DNA from: Medakamo hakoo
Lineage: Eukaryota > Chlorophyta > Trebouxiophyceae > Coccomyxaceae
Assembly: GCA_026636295.1 (NCBI GenBank)
Contig: CP089453.1
Location: forward strand, 496,001-560,000
Direction of reading: 5' to 3'
Length of the DNA: 64,000 bases
Positions 9,291 to 20,500 of the stretch are shown in pieces. Numbering within the stretch: position 1 is the first letter of the stretch; every line of letters begins with the position of its first letter. The notes under the pieces are model-generated. The model was not told the DNA's origin. It ran no database searches and worked only from the letters and a program-made list of their open reading frames with translations. The position numbers were made by a program, and so were the translations under genes.

Positions 9291-10877
9291 ATGGCCACGT
9301 CGGCCCGGCCAGGCCGGCCGGCTGCTTCCGTCGCCGTGAGGTCTAGACCCAGCCGCCGCACGACCACCATGATGCCGCGCGCTGTGGCCGACGGCGGCGC
9401 GTCTGCACCCACCACCACTTCCACCTCAGTGGACACCACGCTCAACGCCCGCGTCGCCTCGCTGCGCCCGTCCAAGACAATGGCCCTGACGGATTTGGCG
9501 CGCTCCTTACGTGAGGGAGGCGCTGACATCATTGGTTTAGCCGCGGGCGAGCCGGATTTCGACACGCCGTCGGCCGTCGTCGACGCGGGTGTTGAAGCAT
9601 TGCGGTAAATTGCGGAGGGTTGCGAGACCGCCGAATGAGAGGGTTTGGGCTCGGTGTGAGCGCCAGTGCTCGGTCTACGTGCGGGACGGGGCAGATTGAT
9701 TGGGAGGCGCCGCCTGAGGCGCGTGCCGCGCGCCGGAAACAAGGCCGCACGACAGGCCCCGCCTCACCCCCCGCGCCCCATCTCCATTTCCTCTCTCCAC
9801 ACCCACACCCACAGCACGGGCATCACCCGGTACACGCCCAACACGGGCACCGCGCCCCTGCGCGCCGCCATCGCCGAGAAGCTGGCAGCCGAAAACGGGC
9901 TGCACCACAGCCCGGACGACATCGTCGTCTCCAACGGCGCGAAGCAGGCCATTTGGCAGGCGCTGCTGGCGACCTGCAACCCCGGCGACGAGGTGCTCAT
10001 CCCGTCGCCGTACTGGGTCTCCTACCCGGAAATGGCGCGGCTGGCGGGGGCGGAGCCCGTCATCCTGCCGTCGTCCGCGGCTGACGGCTTCCTGCTGCGG
10101 CCCGACACCCTCGCAGCCGCGCTGACGCCGCGGTCCCGCCTCTTAATCCTGTGCTCGCCCTCCAACCCGTCGGGCGGCGTGTACGCCCGGCCCGACCTGG
10201 AGGCGCTCGCGGCCGTCGTCGCGACCCACCCGCGCCTGCTCGTCCTGTCCGACGAAATCTACGAGTACATCGTGTACCCGCCCGCCACCCACACCTCGTT
10301 CGGGGCCCTGCCGGGCATGGCGGGCCGCACGCTCACCGTCAACGGCTTCTCCAAAGCGTACGCGATGACCGGCTGGCGCCTGGGCTACCTGGCCGCGCCC
10401 CCGCCCTTTGCGGGCGCGGCGGCGGCCATTCAGTCGCAGTCCACGTCGGGGGCGTCGTCCATTGCGCAGCACGCCGGCTTGGCGGCGCTGACGGTGCTGG
10501 GGCGGGGCGGCGGCGCGCCGGTGCGCGAGATGGTCGCCGCGTTTCAGGAGCGGCGGGACTATGTGTGCGAGCGGTTGCGGGCCCTGCCCGGCGTGACGCT
10601 CGCCTCCACGCCTGCGGGCGCGTTTTACGCCCTGTTTGACGTGTCGGCGCTGGTGGGCCCGGGCGCGAGTGCGGAAGGCTTTGGGCCCGTCCCGGACGTC
10701 GACGCGCTCTGCCGCTATTTCGTTGAGAGCGCTGGAGTCGCTTTGGTTCCCGGCGACGCGTTTGGCGCGCCGACGGCCGTGCGGCTGTCTTACGCGGCGG
10801 GGATGGAGACGTTGAAGGCCGCGTTAGACAGGTTGGAGGGCGCGTTGAGCGCGGACAAGTACACGCCAGCGAAATGA
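9291..10877 (+). CDS. Plastid-type aspartate/prephenate aminotransferase
   Basis: PLP-dependent class I aminotransferase of the bacterial-type aspartate/prephenate group. In plants this type sits in the plastid and feeds phenylalanine, tyrosine and aspartate-family synthesis. Exons are 9291-9604 and 9815-10877 (458 residues); the donor CG|GTAAAT and acceptor CACAG|C restore VEALRTGITRYTPNTG. Motifs in order: GLAAGEPDFDTP, GAKQAIWQAL, PSNPSGGVY, SDEIYEYIVY and NGFSKAYAMTGWRLGY with the PLP lysine. A C-terminal substrate Arg lies in VRLSYA. The first 45 or so residues are Ala/Arg/Ser/Thr-rich and look like a transit peptide. It is divergent from the small membrane frame, with a 153-base shared upstream region. 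Whether prephenate is also a substrate cannot be decided by eye. Confidence 0.93.
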
Positions 10878-10979
10878 GCGCTGGAGGGGGGGACTGGCCG
10901 CGGGTGCAAACCGAAAGGGTCTCTCCTGAGCAGCCAAAAAAAAACGCGTGACAGCGTTCGCGCCAAAGCCGCATTTAGT

Positions 10980-12710
10980 ATGCTGGGCCCCACCGGCGCG
11001 GCCGCCAGGCCGCCGCCGAGACCCGTCCTCCTTCCCAGACCTAGCAGACGGGTTTCGAGCAGCCAACCCGCCGCGGCCGAGCCTCGGTCGGCGTCGCCCA
11101 CGCGGCGGTCTTCGTCTGGCGCGGCGACGGCGACGGCCGCTGCACGCCCGCCACCACCGCCCCAACCTTTCCAGCGAAAGGTTGGGGCGCTCTCGTTTCT
11201 TGCCCGCAGCCCAGCCAGGACGGACGACCTGCCTCCACCCAACCTTTCCAGCGAACTTGCCTGCCCGCACTTTGGCGCGTGCGCCGGCTGCGTCCTCCAA
11301 TCCAACCTCGCCGACCCACCGTCCAGGTCTGCTGCGGCGGACTGGTTTGCCGACCGTGGCTCCCCACTCCCGCCGCCGCCCGCCACGGCCGGCCCTCCGC
11401 ACGCCTGGAGGTCGCGCGCCCGGCTCGCCGTCCGCCCGCCGCCCTCGCCCTGGTGGGACGCCCGGCCGGCGGTCGGCCTGTTCCAGACTGGCACGCACGT
11501 CGTGTACGACATTGTGGGCGGTGCTGGCACGGGCGGCGGCCGGCAGGAGGGGGCGGCGGACGCAAGTGTGGCGTGGAGCCCGGCCGCCACGCCGTGCCGC
11601 GCGCACCACCCGCGCCTCAACGCCGCGGCAGCCGCCGTGTCCGCGACCGCCGCCCGCCTGGGCACGGCCATTTACACGGAGCCGGACGGCGGGCGGGCCC
11701 CGCCCAACAAGAAAAAGGGCGCCCCTGCGCGGCGGCCGTCGCCGCCACCCACGCCCGGCCTGCGCTACCTCCAACTCACGGCCGTCGCGCCGTCGGCTGC
11801 GGCCGCGCTGGCGCGCCCGCCGCACGCCGACCCGGGCGCGACCGTCCAGGCTGTGCTGGTGTGGGGTGGGAGCAAGGACGGCGCGCACCCACCGGCCAAG
11901 TCCGGCCCCGCCGCGCTCGCGGCCGCGCTGTGGGCCGAGCACGGCCCGGGCGGGTCGCGCCTGCTCCACTCCATCGCCCTGAATTACCAGCCGCACGCCG
12001 GCAACGCCATCCTGGGGCCTGAGTGGGAGGCGGCAGCCGGCGACCCGGACGCGGCCTGGCAGGTGGCGGGCGCCGCCGCCGTCTCGACTCCGCCCGCCGC
12101 CTTTTGTCAGGCCAACCCCGGCGGCTTTGGCCGGCTGTTAAGCGACGCGGGGAGGCTGTTGGACGGGAGTGAGGCGCTGCGCGCCCTGGACCGCCCGCTC
12201 GTCCTGGCGGACCTGTTTGCGGGCGCGGGCGCGGTGGGCCTGGGCCTGGCGGCGCGCGGTTTGGAGGCCGGCGCACCCGCCGCCGCCCTCCCCATCGGCG
12301 CCGTGCGGGCGGTCGACGTCAACGCGGCCGGCGGGCCGGCCTTGGCCGCGGGCGCGGCCGCGCTGGCGGCGCGCTTCCAGGCGGCCACTGCTCCGCCGCC
12401 GTCCTTTGCATTCGTGGCGGCCCGCGCGGGGGAAGCGCCGGGCGCCTGGCTGGACGGCGCGGACGCGGCCGTGGTCGACCCGCCGCGCAGGGGGCTGGAC
12501 GCCGAGCTGGCCGCCGCGCTGGCTGCCCGCCCGCCGCCCTCGCTGGCGGCGGTGCTCTACATCTCCTGCCACTTTCCGTCGTTGGCGAGGGATGGGGACG
12601 CCCTGCTCGCGAGCGGGCGGTGGCGGCTGAGCGGGTCGGCCGCTCACGTCCTGTTCCCGGGTGCGGACGCGGTGGAAGCCGTCGCGCTCTTTGAGCGGGT
12701 TGTAGAATGA
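10980..12710 (+). CDS. TrmA/RumA-family RNA (uracil-5-)-methyltransferase
   Basis: SAM-dependent RNA methyltransferase of the COG2265 family, forming 5-methyluridine in rRNA or tRNA. Single exon, 576 residues. A cysteine cluster CPHFGACAGC (about residues 94-103) fits the 4Fe-4S site of RumA-like enzymes. The Rossmann part shows VLADLFAGAGAVGLGLA, then AVVDPPRRGLD and YISCHFPSLARD, which carry the catalytic Cys and the DPPR motif. The usual YVSC-P-T is YISC-F-PS here. The first 90 residues are low-complexity and may target a plastid or mitochondrion. They include a perfect DNA hairpin (listed separately). It follows the aminotransferase gene by about 100 bases. The target RNA is unknown. Confidence 0.9.
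   Translation: MLGPTGAAARPPPRPVLLPRPSRRVSSSQPAAAEPRSASPTRRSSSGAATATAAARPPPPPQPFQRKVGALSFLARSPARTDDLPPPNLSSELACPHFGACAGCVLQSNLADPPSRSAAADWFADRGSPLPPPPATAGPPHAWRSRARLAVRPPPSPWWDARPAVGLFQTGTHVVYDIVGGAGTGGGRQEGAADASVAWSPAATPCRAHHPRLNAAAAAVSATAARLGTAIYTEPDGGRAPPNKKKGAPARRPSPPPTPGLRYLQLTAVAPSAAAALARPPHADPGATVQAVLVWGGSKDGAHPPAKSGPAALAAALWAEHGPGGSRLLHSIALNYQPHAGNAILGPEWEAAAGDPDAAWQVAGAAAVSTPPAAFCQANPGGFGRLLSDAGRLLDGSEALRALDRPLVLADLFAGAGAVGLGLAARGLEAGAPAAALPIGAVRAVDVNAAGGPALAAGAAALAARFQAATAPPPSFAFVAARAGEAPGAWLDGADAAVVDPPRRGLDAELAAALAARPPPSLAAVLYISCHFPSLARDGDALLASGRWRLSGSAAHVLFPGADAVEAVALFERVVE
11158..11189. repeat. Perfect 14-bp inverted repeat with 4-base loop
   Basis: Left arm 11158-11171 (CGCCCCAACCTTTC) and right arm 11176-11189 are exact reverse complements around a CAGC loop, inside the N-terminal coding region of the methyltransferase. 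An 18-base segment of the unit, 11161-11178, recurs exactly as a direct repeat at 11238-11255. The mRNA would form a strong stem. Confidence 0.9.
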
Positions 12711-13336
12711 ATGAATGAGAAGTTTTTGTGTGTGCGGGTCTTTTTTGTTCGGCGGGTCGCCTTTCTTCACAGGAAAAACACCACGTCTGTCAGCCCGCCT
12801 CCGTTCCAGCCCGCAAGCAAAAAACGCACGCTCTCTCTCTTTCTCTCTCTCTTTCTGTCCTGGGGTCTTTGTTTGTTGTTCTCTTTTTGGTCTTGCTCTA
12901 AAGGGGAGCGCTAGAAAAAAAAAAAGGGTTCAACTCTGTCTCTCGTCTGGTCTCTCAATCTCTCTCAAAACTGGGGGCCGGACGACCGCGCCGCACAGCC
13001 GGGGAGTGTGAAGGGCACACCCCGGCGTGGCGGGCGGGCGCCGCGCCGCGTAAGAATCGGTTGGGGGGTGGGGTGGGGGGAAGCTGTCCATCTAAGCAAA
13101 AAGGGGGGGGGGGGCGGGTAGGGGGGTTGTTGTTTTTTTGGGGGGGGGCGGGGGGCCCGTTGTCGCCCGACCCGCTCCCGTCTCTCTTTCAATCAAAAGC
13201 AGTCCTCGATCCACGGCGTTTTGAATCAAGCCGACAGGGGGGGAAGCATGGTAAGGTAAAAAGAGCGCGCGCCCAGGCCCTCGCCTAGCACAGGAAAGGG
13301 CGGGCGGCGTTTTTGGTTGGTTTTTTCTTTTTTTTT
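12711..13336. other. Convergent intergenic region with homopolymer G/A/T runs
   Basis: Between the stop codons of the methyltransferase (+) and the DUF506 gene (-). It holds a CT-rich stretch near 12833-12855, A runs near 12914-12926 and long G runs at 13061-13156 that could form G-quadruplexes. No gene or RNA was recognised. The base calls in the G runs may be unreliable. Confidence 0.6.
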
Positions 13337-15140
13337 TCAAGCCACGACCGCGCCCGCCAGCTTGACCTGGCGGACGGGGGGCAGGAAGGCAGGTGCGCCG
13401 AACGCAGCGGCCAGCAGGCCGGCCTTGCGCGGCGGCGACGCCGCGGCGGTGGCCGTGGCAGGGGCGGCCGTCGCCGTCGCCTTGGCCGCGGCCGCCAGGC
13501 GGGAAGACAGCAGCGACCGGCCGGCCGCCTCAATGGCGGCGGCCGCGCCCGCCCGCGGCACGACGGCGGCGACCAGCGGCGGCCGCGGCGGGAGGGACGC
13601 CAGCATCGGCGCCGCGCCCAGGGCGGCCGGCGGCGTGCAGGCGGCGGCGGCCGCGCCCGCGCGCGGCGAGGCGGGCGGCGACGCGGCGCCGTTGCAGCAG
13701 CCCAGGCCGCACGCGGCGGGGGAGAGCGGGGACGCGCCCGTGGGCGGCCCGTGGGCCAGGTGGTGGCAGGTCGACTCCAGCGCCGCGCCCTCGCCGTCCG
13801 CGCCGGCCAGCGCGCCGCCCGCCGCGCCCGCCGCGCACCCGCACGGCAGCAGCGCGGGGCCGTCGGCCCACGCGGCTGGGCGCCACTTGGACAACAGCGC
13901 CTTGGCCGACCGCCAGGGCGGCAGCGCGGACCCGGCGTCCTTGAAGCAGGCTTCCAGGGCGGCGCCCACGGCCCGGACCAGGCGTTCCAGGGACGACGGC
14001 GGGCCGACGAACAGGGCGGGCAGGCGGGACACGAGCGCGCCGTACGCGGCGGGGGCGCCGCGCACGGCAAACCCGTCGGCGAAGGCGGCGTCGACGATGA
14101 GCTCGGCCGGTCCGCCGGGCGAGCCCAGGCTGTCGACGACCACAAAGGCGTGGCGCAGGTGTTCGAAGACGGCCCGGCCGCGGACGGAGGGCGGGGCGGG
14201 CAGGGCGTCGCGCGTGCGCGCGCGCCAGCCGGCGCGGGCGAGCGAGCGCGCGACGGCGCGCGCGCACGGCGCACCCCCACTATCGCGGAGGGCGGCGGCC
14301 GCGTCGGCGCGGAGCAGGCGCTCCACCGGCGAGTCCGGGCCCAACGACGCGATGGCCGCGGACGCGGCGGCCAGGGCGCGGGCGGCGGACGGGCCGGGTG
14401 GGGGTGGGGTGGGGGCGGGGGTCGTGGAGGCGAGGTCGTCAGCCTGGGGTGGGTGGGGGTGGGGAGAGAAAAAAGTGAGGTTACGCAATCCGGGGAGACG
14501 AGCCCTCCCAGGCCACGAGTGCGAGGCGTGCCGTGCAGTGTGTGGACGGGGAGGGTGTCGGAGGGAAGGGGGGCTCGTGCCTCCCACCCACCTCCCACGG
14601 CCCGAAAACAACAGCTCCCCCCAAAACATTTGCTACCATCCGCGCGCCACGGCCGCGCGGGCTTCCCTTGCGCTTGAAACCCGGCGCAGACGATGCGCCA
14701 AGCCCTGCCACACCCTTCGGCGGGAGGGCGTCACGTCCAGGCCGGGGTTCGGACGCCGGCGGGGCCGGGGATTCCGGACGGAGAAAGACGCTCCGTGCGA
14801 GAACTCTCCGGGCATGTGCAGAACCGCCGCGGCCGCGCGCGGGGCCTTGGCGCCACCCACCCTCCCTTGGGGGTGCGCCACGGCCAGGAGGAGGCCGGGG
14901 ACACTCCTCACTCACCTCAATGGACCCGAAGATGGCAAAGTGCGCCGCGGTTGGAGGCGCGGCGGCGGGTTTGGGCGTCGGCGTTGGTGCCGCGCGCGCG
15001 GCACCGGCGCCGGGTGCAGCGCTCGTCGCCGGGCCGGAAAGCAGGGCCCACGGGCTCGCCGCCGCCGGGTGCACGGCAGGCGCGGCCCGAGCAGTCATCC
15101 GAGGCCCGTGGGCGCCGGAGCGCGTGGGCGGCCGGGACAT
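13337..15140 (-). CDS. DUF506 (PD-(D/E)XK nuclease-like) family protein
   Basis: Plant-type DUF506 protein of unknown biochemical role. Predicted exons on the minus strand are 15140-14916 and 14443-13337, joined in phase 0 (GAG|GTGAGT and CCCCAG|GCT), giving 443 residues. The family core is visible: RAVFEHLRHAFVVVD, ELIVDAAFADGFAVRGA (normally D-x-x-F-R-x-x-F-x-I-A), LPALFVGPPSSLERLV, and PPWRSAKALLSKW, the conserved PPWR-KW block. A Cys/Ala/Pro-rich low-complexity tail follows. The start ATG at 15140 lies in a CCACCATG context. The 472-base intron is one of the longest in the window; a further small exon inside it cannot be excluded. In land plants some members act in root-hair growth; the algal role is unknown. 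Confidence 0.82.
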
Positions 15141-15344
15141 GGTGGGGGGCGGCGTCAAAGATTTTGTACGTGCAAAAAGAAGTTCTGTGAGACGAAGTGG
15201 CCCCCCACCACCTCCGACACCCTCTCATTCGCCCCCCCCCCCCCCTCCTTCCCTCCCCCAAGGGCGCCCACGGGCATCCAGGCAACTCTGAGCACACTGA
15301 CCGCGTCCAACACACCCACACCCACACACACACACACCCACACC

Positions 15345-16245
15345 TCAACCGCCGCCGCCCTCCCTCGTCCACGCCTCCACCCCGTCCCCGACCCGCCTCC
15401 ACTCCCCGCCCTTCCCGCCCGCTTTCCGGTCCAGGCGGACGGCCTCGATGACGCTCCCCGGCGACAGCGCCTTGGTCATGTCGTGCAGCGCCAACGCGGC
15501 GACGGACGCGCCCACCAGGGCTTCCATCTCCACGCCCGTGCCGGCGGGGCCGGTCGTGGCCGTCGCCGTCAGCGTCACCGCGCACGCGGCCGCGTCCAGG
15601 TCCGCGGCCAGCGCCACGTGCGCCAGGGGCACGGCATGGCACAGCGGGATCAGGTCGGCCGTCTTCTTGGCGGCGGCAATGCCGGCGATGCGGGCCACGC
15701 CCAGGGCGTCCCCCTTGGCCAGGGTGTCGGAGGCCAGCGCCTCAAACGCGGCGCGGGACAGGGAGACGCGCGCGCTGGCGGTCGCAGAGCGGACGGTCTG
15801 TTTCTTACCGCTCACGTCCACCATGGCCGCCGCGCCCGTGGACGGGTCGATGTGGGTCAGGCGGTCGGGCGTAGGCGTGGGCGGAGCGGCGTCCGGTCCA
15901 CTGGGCGGCGTGCCCAGCAGGTCGGCGAGTTCCTGTGGTGGGGCGGGTGGGAAGGTTTTCAGGTGGGGGTGGTGGAGAGGTGGCAAAAGGAAACGAATGC
16001 TCTCCATCCACCCGCACCAAACACACCTTGTTGAAGGCTTCGACCATGCCGCCCACGTCTGCGCCACCTCCACTGGCCTTAGTAGCGAATGAGCAGCGGG
16101 ATGGCGTGTCGGAGGAGGGTGTGTGGGCGGCGGTGCGGGACGAGGCGGTCGTTGCGCCGGCGGCGCAAGCGCTCGTGCTGGCTGAGCTACTGCGCGCCGC
16201 GGCTGCCGCCCTCAGCAGCAGGAGCGAGGAGGTCGACCGCATCAT
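15345..16245 (-). CDS. CNX3: Cyclic pyranopterin monophosphate synthase (MoaC/CNX3)
   Basis: Second half of the first step of molybdenum cofactor synthesis, forming cPMP; in plants it acts in the mitochondrial matrix. Exons on the minus strand are 16245-16027 and 15932-15345, in phase 0, giving 268 residues. The MoaC core runs LTHIDPSTGAAAMVDVS, then KKTADLIPLCHAVPL with the active-site His, GVEMEALVGASVAALALHDM and EAVRLDRKAGGK. The first exon is Arg/Ser/Ala-rich (MMRSTSSLLLLRAAAAARSS) and fits a mitochondrial presequence. Two adjacent Met codons (16245, 16242) are possible starts. The gene ends in a CA-rich stretch shared with the flank of the DUF506 gene. Confidence 0.92.
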
Positions 16246-16368
16246 GCCCCGCGGTGATGCGGGGCGGGAGCCCGCCGCCGCTGTTTCAAGAGAAAAAACC
16301 ACGAGGGAGAAGAAACGGAGGTCTGTGGTCGACCATTTCCTAACGAAACCTCTACACCACACGGGCCG

Positions 16369-17421
16369 TCACCCACCAGAGCCCCCTGTCGCGGCCCCAT
16401 AACTCGCGTGCGTCGCCGCGAAACGGGCTTGCAAGTAATCCAAGTACCGCACAGGCGGCCACGCCGCCGCGGTCTCTTCCCCTCCACCCAGCGGGGCGCA
16501 CACGCAGTCCGCGGGCGGGTCGTAGAAGAAGGCCGCCGAGTGACGGGCCGGCGCGCCAGCGGCCGGCGCGGCCACCCGGTGCCGAGCGGACAGGCACCGC
16601 CCCGCCGACCAGCGGTGCAGCATGTCCCCACAGTTGAAAAATATGGCGAACGTGTCGTCGGCGGGGTCGCCGGCCCGCCCGGGCGGGCCGGGCGGGACGG
16701 ACCGCCACCCGGCGCCGGGCACCTCGACCTCCAGGCCGGGCGCGCCGCGGTCGACGAGCAGGAGCGTCGCGAAACCGTAGTCTGTGTGCGCGCCCGCGCC
16801 GATGGCGGCGTCGGCCGCTCGCTCGTCGTCGTCCGCGCCTCTGGCCGGGTAGAACAGCGGGCGCAGGAAGGCCATGGCCCGGCGCGGCGGCGTCAGGAAC
16901 GCGGCCGCAAACACAGCCGGCGCGTCGCCGGCGAGCGCGTCTCCGATGACGGGCACCAGGCGCTCCGCCAGGCCCTCGAGCGCGTCCTGGGCGTCCTGCA
17001 CCGCGTCCTTGAACCCCGGCACGCCGTCCGGCCACTGGTTGGGCCCGTGGAGCGGCAAGGCCGCGTCCGGGTGGTCGGCCGCCAGGTCGCGCCCAAAGTA
17101 CAGGCCGGCCTTGCGGTCGCCTCCACCGGCGGGCCGGGCAGTCGCACTCCCTTCGTCCGCCGTGTCTGCCAAGTCCAAAGACTCGTCTCCCAGGGGCGTG
17201 TACCCGCGGAACTTGGCGTCGGCCGCGACCCGCATCTTCACAGCTTCGGGCTGGGCGAAAAACGCGCGGGTCGCGGCAAAGAGCGCGTCGACGGTGCGGC
17301 GCGGCACGCCGTGCGCGACGACGTACGCGCAGCCCAGCGTGGACAGGGCTGACCACAATTGTGTGGCAGCATCTGGGCCCGTCAGCGTCACCACAGGGAT
17401 GTCGACGGGTGGCACTGGCAT
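16369..17421 (-). CDS. 2OG-Fe(II) oxygenase, isopenicillin N synthase-like
   Basis: Single-exon non-haem iron, 2-oxoglutarate-dependent oxygenase of 350 residues. The N-terminal half has PVVTLTG and a GCAYVVAHGVP segment typical of the DIOX-N region. The iron-binding HxD is in GAHTDYGFATLLLVD, and the distal His is probably in LSARHRV. RHSAAFFYDPP supplies the RxS motif for 2-oxoglutarate. NQWPDGVPGFKDAV is the conserved mid-region of this subgroup. The family acts on many small molecules; the substrate is not readable. It is divergent from the EDR2-like gene with only 105 bases between start codons, so the two probably share a promoter region. Confidence 0.88.
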   Translation of the reverse strand: MPVPPVDIPVVTLTGPDAATQLWSALSTLGCAYVVAHGVPRRTVDALFAATRAFFAQPEAVKMRVAADAKFRGYTPLGDESLDLADTADEGSATARPAGGGDRKAGLYFGRDLAADHPDAALPLHGPNQWPDGVPGFKDAVQDAQDALEGLAERLVPVIGDALAGDAPAVFAAAFLTPPRRAMAFLRPLFYPARGADDDERAADAAIGAGAHTDYGFATLLLVDRGAPGLEVEVPGAGWRSVPPGPPGRAGDPADDTFAIFFNCGDMLHRWSAGRCLSARHRVAAPAAGAPARHSAAFFYDPPADCVCAPLGGGEETAAAWPPVRYLDYLQARFAATHASYGAATGGSGG

Positions 17422-17526
17422 GGCGCGGCGCGCGCCCGTCCCGTGAGAAAAACCGGAAAAGGCACTGTGGAGACGCGCGCACGCGTCCCTCTCTCACACC
17501 GCAAACAGCAACAAATAGAAAGAAGA

Positions 17527-20500
17527 ATGAGCGACGACGGCGGCGGCGCCGGGCCTTCGCCCGCCAGCGGGACCGTCTTAAAAGAGTCTCTTCTATATCG
17601 CGAATCCACGGTCGTGCCTGGGATAGTGAAAAAACGCTATGGCGTCCTGTTCGCGTGAGTTTTTTTCGCGGGCGTCGTCGCGCCGATGCCATTTGCTTGC
17701 TCGCCCGCCAGGGGGTGGTGTGCCCGCGCTCTCCGGCACACGCCGGCGCCTTCCCTGGGTTGCAGAGGCTTGGCGTCCCTGTCTGCCGCGTGGGTATGTG
17801 CGGTGGAACAGCCGTCCAAGCCGTGCCGCCCCATCCATCATCCGCCGTCGCACCCGAGCAGGCACCCTCAACCGCGGCTCCCCCCCTGCCCCACCCCCCG
17901 CCCTCAAAACCAGCGACCGCTTCGTCACCCGGTCCCGGGCCGACGACCCGGCCGCCGGCTTTGGCCGCGTCTGGCCGCTGTCACCGTCCTGCACGCTGTC
18001 GGCCGTCCACCGGCGCAAACTGTCCGTGCTGGGCACCAAGCAGCACCACTCGCTGTGGGCGCTCCTGTCCGGCAGCTACGAGGACCGCGACCTCTTCCGC
18101 TTCACCCTGACCGCCGGCGAGCACACGGCCGCCCTGGCGTTTGACGACGCGGGCGACGCGGCGGCCTGGCATGCCGCCTTTAAAAAGGCGCTGGAAGCGC
18201 TGGGCGGTGGCGTGGATGGCGGCGGCGGCGGCGGAGGGAGCGAGGGCGAGCCCAACGGGGCAACCCCGCGCCCGCCGCCCCCGGCGTCGGGCGCCCGCCC
18301 TGCCACGCCCGGCTGGCGGGGCGCGGGCGGCGTGCGGCGCGCCGCCGCGTCCGTCGCCGCGTCCGCCGCCCGGCGCGTCGGCTACGTCAGCGGCGGCGGG
18401 TCGGCCGGCGGCGCGGGCGACGGCGGCGACGACTTGGCCGGCGCCGCGGGCGGCGGCGGGCCCGCCCCGCTGGCGGAACGGTCCGCGTCCGCGGCGGCCC
18501 TGGAGCGCGACCTGGGCCGCGTCCTGCAGGCGTGCATGACCCGTGGGCGGGCGGCGGCGGCGGCGGCGGCGGCCGTGGCCGAGACGGACGCCCAACCCGC
18601 AGCTGCCGCGTCTCCGCGCCCGCCCGCGCCCGCCCCCTCCCAACCTCCGCGCCCCCGCCCGTCCGGCCTCGCCCCCGTCGGCCTGACGCCCTGGTACACG
18701 GAAGACGGCGTGACGGCCTACTGCGGCCGCGACGCCGACGGCGACGACGTGCTGGTGGAATCGTTCGTCGTGCGCGCGCCGCCGCGGCTGTGTGTCGCGA
18801 CCCTGCTGAGGGGGGAGACGGAGGGCGGCGCGACCGCGTTTGGCGGGCCGCAAGCCGATCCGCCGGAGCTGTTGGCCGTTGTTGACGCGCACACCCAGTA
18901 CCTGCGCCTGCGCTGGCGGCCGTCCGGGTGGTTGGGCGCCGCGCTGGTCGCGCCGCGCGAATTAACACTCAAACGCGCGTGGCGCCGGGACGACGACGGC
19001 CAGTACGTCGTGCTGTACACCTCTGTGGAAGCGGCGGAAGCGGAGGCAGCAGCGGCGGCGGGAGCGGCGGGCGTGCCGGTCACGCCGCCACCCACCTCGA
19101 CGCCCACGGCCCCGCCTCCGCAACCCCCGCTTGACGGTGGGTGGTACGGAGAGTGGGCGCCGGCCGCGGCTGGAGGCGGCGTCCGCGGCCGCGTCCTCTC
19201 GTCGGGCTACACCTTTGCGCCGCTCCTCCCCGAATACGACCCGGCCCGCGCGTGCGGCGAGACGCTGGTCACGCACGTCGCGAAACTCGACGCGGGCGGC
19301 GTGGTGGGCGCGCTGCGCCGGTCGCGCGCGGGCTGGGCGCGCGCCCTGGCGGCGCCCGCCTGGAGCGCGCTGCTGCACCCGCTGGCTCAGCGGTCGGTCT
19401 TGCTCAAGCACCGGGCCGAAGCCGAGCGGTTTGTGGCCCGGCCGTTCTTGGCGGGCGCCCGGTCCGGGACGGCGGGCGTGGGCCACCCCGCGCTGGCGGT
19501 CCTGGGCCTCGGCCTGGGCGGCGGCGGGGACGGCGCCGGCGCGGAGCCGGCCTCCCCGCCTGTCGCGCCACCGCCCACGCCACCCGAAGCCGCCCGCGTT
19601 GCGGCCTTGGCCACCAACCGGTCCATCTTCCGCCGCGGGCCGTCGGTGGCGGCGGCGGCCGAAGCAGCGGTCGCAGCTGCTCCACCCACGCCCGAACAGC
19701 AGCAGCCGCCCGCCCCGCCGCCTCCCACGGGCACCATGCCTCCCACCATGTGGTCCTGCCCGGGCGCGGCCGGCTTCAAGGTGCGCGGCCCGCACTATTT
19801 GGAGGACCACCGCAAGGTGGAGGCGGGCGCGACGGTGCTGGAGCTCGCGAGCGTCGACTTGGTCGAGCTGGACGCCCCGGCCTTCGACGTCGCCCGCTTC
19901 CTGCCCTCCATCCGGGAGTCGGGGTCACCCTTTTCCTTTGTCGTCAACCTCATGATCCCTGGGACGCGGCCGTATTCGGTCGTCATTGCATGGGCGGCCG
20001 ACCGCGGCTTTGCCGCGCCGCCGCCGCCTGGGCATGGTGGTGGTGGCCTGGACCGCGGCGGGTCGGGCTCTGTCGGCGCCACGACCCTCGCCCGGTTCGA
20101 GTCCGTCGTCGCGACCGCCGCGACCGCCAACCCGTCGGCCGCCACGAATGACGACGACGGCGACGCGGCCGCGTCGTCGCCCTTTGATCTAGCGCTCGCG
20201 CGCTTCTTGGCCGGCGGCGATTCCCCACAAGCCAACGCCCGGCGGGACGACACGTTCAAACTCATTCCGCGTGTCGCAGAAGGGCCGTGGGTCGTGCGCC
20301 AATCTGTGGGGTCGACGCCCTGTTTGTTGGGGCATAAGCTGCGGCAGCGGTACTCGAGAGGTGAGATTTTAGTTGAGGGAGGGTCGCTGGTCGCTCAACC
20401 CACCACACGCGCTCACCCTCTCCCGCTCCCACCAAATGAAAAAAAAACACCGTAGGCCCAAACTACATGGAGGTCGACATCGACGTCGCGTCCTCCTCCG

